Part shown: positions 1-6,009 of the stretch, in pieces
Position numbering within the stretch: the first letter of the stretch is position 1
Layout: the number at the start of each line of letters is the position of its first letter
Source of the DNA: Deltaproteobacteria bacterium
Lineage (GTDB): Bacteria; Desulfobacterota; DSM-4660; Desulfatiglandales; Desulfatiglandaceae
DNA: 8,482 bases
Assembly: GCA_019313765.1 (NCBI GenBank)
Contig: JAFDAP010000052.1
Span: 1 to 8,482, forward strand
Reading direction: 5' to 3'
The notes under the pieces: generated by a model
Seen by the model: the letters and a program-made list of their open reading frames with translations, nothing else
What the model was told of the DNA's origin: nothing
Databases searched by the model: none
Program-made: the position numbers and the translations under genes

Positions 1-26
1 CAATGACCAAAACCGGATTAAAAAAC

Positions 27-160
27 GAACGTCCAACATCGAACATCGAACTTCCAACGTTGAATTATGGTACGCCTTCGGCGTTTCAATTTTATAAAAA
101 ACGGAGCGAAGCGACACCCACATTCGACGTTCGATGTTGAGCGTTCGATGTTCGACGTTC
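27..160. repeat. Long inverted repeat built from 7-bp units
   Basis: The arms at 27-65 and 122-160 are inverted copies matching at 31 of 39 positions by hand alignment. Each arm is itself a run of heptamers of the form (G/C)AACRTC, for example GAACGTC, CAACATC, GAACATC. The 56-base centre holds a small perfect hairpin, ACGCC-TTC-GGCGT (72-84), and then an AT-rich stretch. No credible gene overlaps it; the 70-codon open frame across it is made of the repeat itself. It resembles dispersed intergenic repeats seen in deltaproteobacterial genomes, but that comparison is from memory. Confidence 0.75.
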
Positions 161-173
161 ATCTTTTTTCTGT

Positions 174-236
174 TTGGAATTTTGAATTTCGGTCATTGGA
201 ATTTGTTTGTTATTTGGAATTTGATAGTTGGGATTT
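174..236. repeat. AT-rich degenerate repeat of TTGGAATTT units
   Basis: TTGGAATTT occurs starting at 174, 196 and 214, with a variant TTGGGATTT at 228. The spacing shrinks from 22 to 18 to 14 bases. It directly follows the heptad inverted repeat and probably belongs to the same composite intergenic element. No coding signal is visible. Confidence 0.55.
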
Positions 237-275
237 CCACCAAATCAAATACTCCGTGAACGGATACGAAAAAAA

Positions 276-326
276 GTAGGGCGGGCCACACTGTGCCCGC
301 CAGGTCAGGGCTAGCCCTGCCCCTAC
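276..326. repeat. Cloverleaf-like palindromic repeat
   Basis: The outer arms GTAGGG (276-281) and CCCTAC (321-326) are complementary. Inside them are two side-by-side hairpins: GCGGG/CCCGC (281-285 with 296-300) and the perfect 14-base palindrome CAGGGCTAGCCCTG (306-319). Together they could fold as a three-way junction. The shape suggests a small mobile or REP-like dispersed repeat. It lies downstream of the methyltransferase gene, beyond the terminator hairpin. Confidence 0.65.
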
Positions 327-348
327 AGACATGATTTTACGGGATAAA

Positions 349-389
349 TAAGAAAAGGGCAACGGTATATCCCGTTACCCTTTTTCTTA
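349..389 (-). terminator. Rho-independent terminator of the methyltransferase gene
   Basis: A stem pairs TAAGAAAAGGG-AACGG (349-365) with CCGTT-CCCTTTTTCTTA (372-389), with one C/A mismatch and one bulged T around a short loop. Read on the minus strand it lies about 30 bases past the stop codon at 421 and has a U-rich descending arm. The A/T-rich flanks on both sides mean it could also work in the plus direction, but no plus-strand gene ends nearby. Confidence 0.7.
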
Positions 390-420
390 ATTCATTAGAG
401 AACCGGCTGCCACTGGAATC

Positions 421-3054
421 TCAGTCTGCAATTCCCAGGAGGTCCTTGATCTTTTTCACCCCGTCAGCCGCATTCTTAGCATGGGCATCGGCCCCGCATG
501 CCTCAACAAACTTGAGGGTAAGAGCAGCCCCGCCGCAAATCACCTTTACCTTGTCAGCCAGATCGCTGCTCTTGATCGCATTAATAGTTTCCTCCACATG
601 GGGATCTCCTGTGGTCAGCAGGGAAGACAGCCCCACAATATGGGCGCTGTTATCTCTTGCCGCTTCCACGAATCTGTCAGGAGGTACATTCTCTCCCAAA
701 TCTATCACCCTGAATCCTGAAGTCTCTAACAGGAGTTTGGTCAAGTTCTTTCCTATATCGTGAAGATCTCCGAAAACCGTTCCCAAAACCACAGTGCCCA
801 AGTCCTTGGTATCCTCATCCTTTTTCAGAAGGGGTGAGAGCAGATCAACGCATGCCCGCATTGACTTGGCGGCCATCATCATCTCCGGGACAAAAATTTT
901 CTTTTTCTCAAACTTGTCACCCACAATATTAAGGCCGGCAATAAGATAGTTGTTGATGATATCCTGGGGATCCGCGCCCCGGTCCAATGCCTTTTGGGTG
1001 AATTCTACGGCTAATTTGCGTTTCCCCGAAATAACGGCCTCTTTTATGGTTTCAAGGTCTGCACCCTCAAGTTCTTCTTTAACTGCCGGTTTTGTCTCTT
1101 CAACCTTCCCTGATTTTTTTGCCGAAGCAGAGAGATAGTTCATGCAAAATTCATCTTTGCCCAATAAGAGGTCTGTGAGCAATGTGGCCCTTCGCATCTC
1201 CCATATTGTTGGGTCGGAAATGGGGCAGGTCAGGCCGTTTAGGACTGCCATTGCCAAAAAAACAGTATTAATGGATGCACGTTCGGGTAGCCCGAAGGAG
1301 ATATTGGAAAGCCCTAATGTCTGGTTGACACCCAGTTCATCACGGATAAGCCGGAGTGCCTTTATGGTCTCCAGGCCGGCCTGGTCGTCGGCGCTGATGG
1401 CCATGGCAAGGGGATCAATGATTACATCCTCGCGGGGAATACCTGTCTGTTCGGCCCTCTCCACAATCAGCCTGGCAATTTCAAGGCGTTTTTCGGCCTC
1501 TTTGGGAATCCCGTTATCGTCCATGGTGAGCCCGATGACCGCGGCATTGTGGGCCTTAACTAATGGCAGTATCCGCTCAAGCTTGTGTTTTTCGCCATTG
1601 ACCGAATTGACCAGTGCCTTTCCCTTATATGCCATAAGACCGGCCTCCAATGCCTTTGGGAGGGCCGAGTCAATGCAGAGTGGTACGTCCGTGACCTCCT
1701 GTATTGCCAATATGGCCTCTTTTAACATTTTTGGTTCGTCAATGCCTGATACTCCCACATTGACGTCGATTATTTGCGCGCCTTCCTCCACCTGCCTGAC
1801 GGCCTCGGATCGAACCAGATCGAGATTCCCATCCTCCAATGCCCGGGCCAACTTTTTCCGGCCCGTGGGGTTGATGCGTTCACCGATGATTACAAGAGGT
1901 TGCAAAGGCCCTATTTTGACCGTTTTTGTGGCGCTCGATACATGGGTTTCCACTGGTGTTGCGGTTTTGCCGGACCCAAAAAAGAAACGTCTTTCAGTCA
2001 CAGAAGGAACATCCCGGTCGATCTTACCATATTCTGCGGCGGTCATGAGTGCCGTCTTGACGTTTTCATCGGGTGTGCCATAGGTCAAGCCGACCGTATC
2101 GATGGAAAAATTGTCAAGAGGTGCCCCATTATCAATCAAACGGCGCACCTCTGTTGCCACATCTTCTGATGAGCCGTTCTTCATCAAGACAGGGCTTATG
2201 CGGGCATTGACAGCTACCTGGGGGCCGAATACTTCCCTGGTCTTTTTTACATCAGACCCGAAACCGATCTCAACAAATTCGAGGTGGTGAACCTTAGCAT
2301 ATCCGTCCAATACCTCGTCAACGGACCCACAATGGTGGATCCCGACCGGATGACAGGCATCGGCCACCTGGTTGTCGTATTCGAGGACGAATTCCTCATA
2401 GGTGTCCAATGAGATCTGCTCTGCCGTGCAATTGGGAAATACGTAAAGCTTTGGATCGCACATGGGTGTCACGTCAATAGCCCCTGTGCCGGTAGTTTTT
2501 TTATTGAACCTGAAGAGCTGAATTATGCACTCCGCGCATATCCCTAACAAATGACGACACAGTTCCGGCTTTTCGAAAAAGTCAATATATAGCTGGTCTC
2601 CCCTGATCTTGAGGGCCAGGTTCTGGACGCCGGTGGTATTGATATCCCCCACTACTTTCCCGTATTTGTCATTCAGGTTCTCAATCTGCTTGATCATATC
2701 CGTCATGGGATAGGAATTGAATATGTCGGGCACTCCCAGTTTCATTACCTCATCTTCGGAGAGATTGAGGGGCATGGCCCAGGGAAGGGCGTCATCATTA
2801 TATACGATCTCGCAACCAAAGATCGTGGGAAGCATCACCATGCCGAAGGTTATAAGCGGTTTGGGTTTTGGGTCCGGATCGCCAAGGCCCACATCGCCGA
2901 ACTTTTCGTACAGCCTCCTGTCAATTTCCATCCTGGTCTCGATCCGCGTCTCGGGGTCAAAAAAGTATTCCCTGCCAAAGGAAATACCGAACTGCTTGTG
3001 AAACCAGTCAGGGTAAAAGCCTACACCGAGAGGAATGTGTTCTTTATATGTCAT
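421..3054 (-). CDS. Three-domain corrinoid-dependent methyltransferase (URO-D-like + pterin-binding + B12-binding)
   Basis: The protein has 877 residues. Residues 1-345 resemble the uroporphyrinogen decarboxylase/MtaA/CmuA methyltransferase fold and carry an H-x-C motif (H240, C242) like the zinc site of that family. Residues 385-640 resemble the pterin-binding methyltransferase domain of MetH and AcsE, with GERINPTG (391-398), DVNVG (430-434), DS (462-463), NSVNGE (493-498) and GLSN (581-584). Residues 660-745 form a helical cap, and 750-877 form a Rossmann cobalamin domain with D-x-H-x-x-G (D763, H765, G768), GLSSLLTTG (808-816) and GG (841-842). H765 is the expected lower cobalt ligand. 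The start at 3054 is chosen because AAGGAG (3064-3069) sits nine bases upstream; the open frame continues 17 codons further but into the promoter. The likely role is methyl transfer from an unknown donor to corrinoid and then tetrahydrofolate, in the cytoplasm. The third zinc-ligand Cys expected in MtaA-type enzymes looks replaced by V321. Confidence 0.9.
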   Translation of the reverse strand: MTYKEHIPLGVGFYPDWFHKQFGISFGREYFFDPETRIETRMEIDRRLYEKFGDVGLGDPDPKPKPLITFGMVMLPTIFGCEIVYNDDALPWAMPLNLSEDEVMKLGVPDIFNSYPMTDMIKQIENLNDKYGKVVGDINTTGVQNLALKIRGDQLYIDFFEKPELCRHLLGICAECIIQLFRFNKKTTGTGAIDVTPMCDPKLYVFPNCTAEQISLDTYEEFVLEYDNQVADACHPVGIHHCGSVDEVLDGYAKVHHLEFVEIGFGSDVKKTREVFGPQVAVNARISPVLMKNGSSEDVATEVRRLIDNGAPLDNFSIDTVGLTYGTPDENVKTALMTAAEYGKIDRDVPSVTERRFFFGSGKTATPVETHVSSATKTVKIGPLQPLVIIGERINPTGRKKLARALEDGNLDLVRSEAVRQVEEGAQIIDVNVGVSGIDEPKMLKEAILAIQEVTDVPLCIDSALPKALEAGLMAYKGKALVNSVNGEKHKLERILPLVKAHNAAVIGLTMDDNGIPKEAEKRLEIARLIVERAEQTGIPREDVIIDPLAMAISADDQAGLETIKALRLIRDELGVNQTLGLSNISFGLPERASINTVFLAMAVLNGLTCPISDPTIWEMRRATLLTDLLLGKDEFCMNYLSASAKKSGKVEETKPAVKEELEGADLETIKEAVISGKRKLAVEFTQKALDRGADPQDIINNYLIAGLNIVGDKFEKKKIFVPEMMMAAKSMRACVDLLSPLLKKDEDTKDLGTVVLGTVFGDLHDIGKNLTKLLLETSGFRVIDLGENVPPDRFVEAARDNSAHIVGLSSLLTTGDPHVEETINAIKSSDLADKVKVICGGAALTLKFVEACGADAHAKNAADGVKKIKDLLGIAD

Positions 3055-3063
3055 GGTATTCTT

Positions 3064-3069
3064 CTCCTT
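3064..3069 (-). promoter_or_regulatory. Ribosome binding site fixing the methyltransferase start
   Basis: The minus strand reads AAGGAG here, nine bases before the ATG at 3054-3052. No comparable site precedes the alternative upstream start at 3105, which also lies on the -12 element of the predicted sigma-54 promoter. This selects the 877-residue product. Confidence 0.85.
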
Positions 3070-3100
3070 AGAGTCATTTGAGTAATTGATCCTTATAATC

Positions 3101-3117
3101 AGCAAGGTTTATGCCAA
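3101..3117 (-). promoter_or_regulatory. Sigma-54 (-24/-12) promoter for the methyltransferase gene
   Basis: The minus strand reads TTGGCATAAACCTTGCT. This matches the RpoN consensus TGGCAY-N5-TTGCW, with GG and GC separated by exactly ten bases. Transcription would start near 3090, giving a leader of about 36 bases that contains the AAGGAG site. No convincing sigma-70 promoter was seen closer to the gene. Sigma-54 promoters need an enhancer-binding ATPase bound upstream, and the palindromes at 3225-3282 lie at the usual distance for one. Confidence 0.65.
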
Positions 3118-3224
3118 AGATTTGGTGCAGATCAAAGTTACCCTTGTTTACCTTAGATAGAAATGATAAACAACCGGTGAATTTAAAAAACGGCGCCTTT
3201 TTGCCCAGAAAATGGCCTACGTCT

Positions 3225-3243
3225 ATGCAACGTAACGGTGCAT
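3225..3243. promoter_or_regulatory. 19-bp palindrome, candidate activator site
   Basis: ATGCAACGTAACGGTGCAT pairs at eight of nine symmetric positions around a central A. It overlaps the start of the next palindrome at 3237, so the two may be alternative or cooperative protein sites. It lies roughly 135-155 bases upstream of the predicted sigma-54 start. Confidence 0.45.
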
Positions 3244-3252
3244 CATTACACC
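3237..3252. promoter_or_regulatory. Candidate regulator site, copy 1 (16 bp)
   Basis: GGTGCATCATTACACC matches the 16-bp site at 3267-3282 at 12 of 16 positions. Both have GGTG and CACC ends. The centres of the two copies are 30 bp apart, about three helical turns, so they would face the same side of the DNA. Confidence 0.5.
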
Positions 3253-3266
3253 AATAAGGCATATGG

Positions 3267-3282
3267 GGTGCAATGTTGCACC
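3267..3282. promoter_or_regulatory. Candidate regulator site, copy 2 (16 bp, near-perfect palindrome)
   Basis: GGTGCAA-TG-TTGCACC is a perfect 7-bp inverted repeat around two bases. It is about 180-190 bases upstream of the predicted sigma-54 transcription start, a typical enhancer position. It is also only ten bases before a weak plus-strand -35-like element, so it could serve both divergent units. The cognate regulator is not in the window. Confidence 0.6.
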
Positions 3283-3291
3283 ATCAGTTAC

Positions 3292-3320
3292 TTGAACTTT
3301 TCATGATGAGGATGCAGTAT
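3292..3320 (+). promoter_or_regulatory. Weak sigma-70-like promoter candidate for the ligase operon
   Basis: TTGAAC (3292-3297) and CAGTAT (3315-3320) are spaced by 17 bases. The -35 is fair and the -10 poor. If used, it gives a leader of nearly 200 bases that includes the hairpin repeat at 3401-3466. Other plus-strand candidates in this interval are no better, so the true promoter is uncertain. Confidence 0.25.
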
Positions 3321-3400
3321 TTAAGGAATTTTGGAGCTAAAAAAGCCAAACAACGAATTGGTATGGATAATGCGTCTTTATTCTTAGTCGCACAACGAAT

Positions 3401-3466
3401 CCCGCCGATTTATCCGCCTCTGGCGGGTTGACGCTGCTTGTCCCGCCATAGCCTTGGCGAAGGCGG
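3401..3466. repeat. GC-rich hairpin repeat in the ligase leader
   Basis: Several mutually exclusive stems can form from alternating CCCGCC and GGCGGG blocks: CCGCC-TCT-GGCGG (3414-3426), GGCGGG with CCCGCC (3422-3427 with 3442-3447), and CCGCC...GGCGG (3443-3447 with 3462-3466). The sequence looks like a common dispersed intergenic repeat (recalled, not checked) rather than part of a gene. It lies 54 bases before the ligase start and could shape the mRNA leader. Confidence 0.6.
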
Positions 3467-3519
3467 AAGGTTGTGAAAAAGGGCCATTTCTGGATGGACA
3501 CTATTAGGAGAGGCTAACC

Positions 3520-5037
3520 ATGAATGTATCCGACATCATCAAACGCCATGTGGCTGAAGACCCTGAAAAGACAGCTATTATCTTTGGTGAACGCCGTATC
3601 TCTTACTCCGAATTGGACGGCCTGATCAATAAGGCCGCGGATGGACTGCTTAAAACGGGTTTAAAACGGGGAGACGTGCTTTCTCTTTTTCTTCCCAGCC
3701 TCCCGGAGTTGATTATCGGCTACTTGGGCACTATTCGAGCAGGAATTACTGTGAACGTTGTCAACGCCATGCTCCGGGAGCAGGAGGTAGGGTATATACT
3801 CAAGGATTGTCAAACCCGTGCGGTCATTGTCAATGATACGCGACTTCCTATTATTGAGTCGGTGAGACCGGAGCTGGATTCGTTGGAAAAGATTATTGTA
3901 CATGGAGACCCGGACGGGGATAAATATCCCACCTTCGAATCTGTGATGGCCCGGGGAGATAACAAATTCGAACCGGAAGGGACAAAGGGGAGCGACCTGT
4001 GCCATCTGATGTACACCTCGGGCACTACGGGCTGGCCAAAAGGTGTAATGGCCACCCACCTCAACATCTGGCACAATTCCACAGAGTTCGGAAAGGTTCA
4101 TTTTAAGGCGGAAGACACGATCATGGTCGCAACACCCATCTTTCACTGCTGGGGACTGATCAACGGCACCTTCGGGATGCTCTCAAGGGGCGGGACCGTG
4201 ATCACGGTGGAGCGTTTTTATCCGGAACAGACGTTAGACGATATTGAGCGGCTGAAACCAACGGTTTTCCAGGGAGTTCCTCCCATGTACAACCTTTTTC
4301 TGAAACAACCGGACCTGGAGAAAAGGGATATCTCCTCGGTGGTCTTTTGCCTGTCCGCAGCCACCAAGATGCCCGAAAACCTGATCCGTCAGATAGAGGA
4401 TGTATTAAATTGGCGTTATGCAGAGGCATGGGGACTCACAGAATCCTCCTGCGTGGGCACGACCGCACATTATACTGAAACCAGGATCGGCTCCTGTGGC
4501 AAAGGCATGGACGATGCGGAAATTAAGGTTGTAGACGATGAGGGCAACATCTTGCCGCCGGGTGAACAGGGCGAGCTGTGCGTAAGGGGCACCTGTGTTA
4601 CAAATGGATATCTCAGTAAACCGGAGGCAACTGCCGAGGTTTTCAGCCCCGAGGGCTGGTTCCGTGCGGGTGATATTGCTTACATGGATGAGGACGGTTA
4701 CGCCTACATTGTGGACAGGAAAAAGGATATGATCAACGTGGGCGGGGAAAAGGTATTTCCTTCGGAAGTGGAGGACATGATGCTTGTGCATCCCAAGATC
4801 AGAGACCTTGTCATCGTGGGCATCCCGGATGACCTCAAGGGTGAAGCGCCCAAGGCATTTATACAGCTTTCGGAGGGCGAGACGGCCACCCTGGAGGAGA
4901 TCCGGGAGTTTTGTAAACCGAGAATGGCTCCATATAAAATCCCTGTTGCAGTGGAGTTCGTTGACGAGGTCCCGCGCTCAGCGGCCGGCAAGGCCCTCAG
5001 ACGTCTTTTAAGGGATAAAGAATGGGGGAAGGGATAG
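3520..5037 (+). CDS. Class I adenylate-forming acyl-CoA ligase (AMP-dependent synthetase)
   Basis: This protein activates a carboxylic acid with ATP to an acyl-adenylate and then forms its CoA thioester. At 505 residues it has the usual length for FadD- or CaiC-type ligases. Visible family motifs are the phosphate-binding loop TSGTTGWPKG (166-175), EAWGLTE (302-308, normally YGxTE), the GD motif with D385, the hinge segment DRKKD (399-403) followed by NVGGEK (406-411), and a C-terminal PRSAAGK motif whose K491 is the expected catalytic lysine. All needed residues are present, so it should be active. AGGAG lies nine bases before the ATG. It is followed after 63 bases by the crotonase gene, probably in one operon, and is divergent from the methyltransferase. 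The acid substrate (fatty, aromatic, betaine-like or methylthio acid) cannot be told from sequence. Confidence 0.92.
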   Translation: MNVSDIIKRHVAEDPEKTAIIFGERRISYSELDGLINKAADGLLKTGLKRGDVLSLFLPSLPELIIGYLGTIRAGITVNVVNAMLREQEVGYILKDCQTRAVIVNDTRLPIIESVRPELDSLEKIIVHGDPDGDKYPTFESVMARGDNKFEPEGTKGSDLCHLMYTSGTTGWPKGVMATHLNIWHNSTEFGKVHFKAEDTIMVATPIFHCWGLINGTFGMLSRGGTVITVERFYPEQTLDDIERLKPTVFQGVPPMYNLFLKQPDLEKRDISSVVFCLSAATKMPENLIRQIEDVLNWRYAEAWGLTESSCVGTTAHYTETRIGSCGKGMDDAEIKVVDDEGNILPPGEQGELCVRGTCVTNGYLSKPEATAEVFSPEGWFRAGDIAYMDEDGYAYIVDRKKDMINVGGEKVFPSEVEDMMLVHPKIRDLVIVGIPDDLKGEAPKAFIQLSEGETATLEEIREFCKPRMAPYKIPVAVEFVDEVPRSAAGKALRRLLRDKEWGKG

Positions 5038-5086
5038 GAATTATGCATTTATTCAACATAAGAACGTTTTCTTAAAAACTATAGCT

Positions 5087-5093
5087 AAAGGAG
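5087..5093 (+). promoter_or_regulatory. Ribosome binding site of the crotonase gene
   Basis: AAAGGAG lies seven bases upstream of the ATG at 5101 and supports that start. The 63-base gap after the ligase contains no obvious terminator, in line with co-transcription. Confidence 0.75.
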
Positions 5094-5100
5094 AGAGTTT

Positions 5101-5889
5101 ATGGCCTACAAGTACATGCTGTATGAAGAAAAAGACGAGATCGGTATCCTGACTCTTAACCAGCCGGAAAAGCGTAATGCCTTGGGTCACGATTTCGAAG
5201 AAGAGATCATAGCATGCCTCCAGGATGCCGGTAAGCGGTGCGACGTGAAAGTTATTATTCTCAAGGCCGCCGGGGATGTATTCTGCGCGGGTCATGATCG
5301 CCTGGAGATCCTCAACCAGCCCTTAGCTGCCATAAGGCGCCTTTTCCAGACCTCTTTTAATTTGATGACGACTATTCGTACCGTTCCCCAGTGTGTTATT
5401 GCCCAGGTACAGGGTATAGCCATGGCCGGGGGCTGCCACTTAGCCGCAGGCTGCGATCTTATCACTGCCGGTGAGGAGAAGGCCAGGTTCGGCATGACCG
5501 GCCTCATATATTCCTATAACTGTTCAACACCCACAGTTGCCGTGAGCCGGGCCGTGCCCCAGAAGAAATGCATGGAAATGCTTATGACCGCGCACCTGTA
5601 TAGCGCCAAAGAGGCCCATGCCTTCCACCTTGTCAATCGCGTGTTTCCCGATGACAAGTTAGATGAGATGACCTTTGATTGGGCCAGGGGGATTGCCAAA
5701 ACCAGTAAATATGCCATTTATATGACCAAGCAGGTTTTTTACGGTCAGATTGAGATGTCGGAATGGCAGGCATATCACTATGCCAAGGAAATGATGGCCA
5801 TGGCCGGCGTCAGCGCCAACTCAACCGAGGGATTCACGGCCTTTCTTGAGAAGCGGGAACCGGTCTGGGACGATTCCACGCCCTTTTAG
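5101..5889 (+). CDS. Crotonase-fold (enoyl-CoA hydratase/isomerase family) protein, ECHDC3-like
   Basis: The 262-residue length is normal for the family. The CoA-thioester oxyanion hole is present: FCAGHD (61-66) and GIAMAGGC (105-112). However, the two glutamates that catalyse water addition in classical hydratases are missing. The first position is H113 (in GGCHLAAGCD) and the second is about G134 (FGMTG instead of FGxPE). The segment NCSTPTVAVSRAVP (140-153) and the C-terminal EGFTAFLEKREPVW (243-256) recall the human ECHDC3 subgroup; this is from memory of those sequences. It therefore acts on an acyl-CoA but may not be a hydratase; isomerase, hydrolase or another chemistry is possible. 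It follows the ligase and would receive that enzyme's CoA ester. No clear terminator follows it. Confidence 0.88.
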   Translation: MAYKYMLYEEKDEIGILTLNQPEKRNALGHDFEEEIIACLQDAGKRCDVKVIILKAAGDVFCAGHDRLEILNQPLAAIRRLFQTSFNLMTTIRTVPQCVIAQVQGIAMAGGCHLAAGCDLITAGEEKARFGMTGLIYSYNCSTPTVAVSRAVPQKKCMEMLMTAHLYSAKEAHAFHLVNRVFPDDKLDEMTFDWARGIAKTSKYAIYMTKQVFYGQIEMSEWQAYHYAKEMMAMAGVSANSTEGFTAFLEKREPVWDDSTPF

Positions 5890-6009
5890 CAGGCCATTAT
5901 TAACGCCGCTACTTATTGAGCTATTACATTTTGGCCATAAAATCGGGGAACCTTTAAGTTTGAAGGAGGCAGGCATCACCGAGAAACAGATGTCGGGGTA
6001 ATCTGTGGA
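5890..6009. other. Short convergent intergenic gap without a clear terminator
   Basis: This 120-base space lies between two converging genes. No strong hairpin with a T-run was seen on either strand. It contains a good ribosome-binding sequence, AAGGAGG (5963-5969), but the ATG that follows at 5990 meets a stop after two further codons. It may be a remnant of a lost gene start. Confidence 0.4.

Noticed and set aside
27..236. CRISPR array
   Set aside because: The repeats are short (7-9 bp), degenerate and without regular spacers, and no cas gene is present.
67..279. 70-codon plus-strand open frame
   Set aside because: It is translated repeat sequence (heptad arm and TTGGAATTT units) with no ribosome site.
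1142..2083. 313-codon plus-strand open frame inside the methyltransferase gene
   Set aside because: It is antisense to a well-supported gene, rich in Ser/Pro/Arg as expected for a shadow frame, and matches no family I recognise.
3055..3105. Extended start of the methyltransferase adding 17 residues
   Set aside because: The extension overlaps the -12 element of the predicted promoter and has no ribosome site, while the internal ATG at 3054 has AAGGAG nine bases upstream.
3358..3374. Plus-strand sigma-54-like element TTGGTATGGATAATGCG ahead of the ligase
   Set aside because: GG and GC have the right ten-base spacing, but the flanking consensus bases are poor. A second chance GG-N10-GC lies at 3333-3346, so neither is convincing.
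3055..3519. Cobalamin riboswitch in the divergent region
   Set aside because: I looked because both sides involve corrinoid biology, but found no B12-box-like sequence or supporting stems. The same holds upstream of the CobO-like gene.
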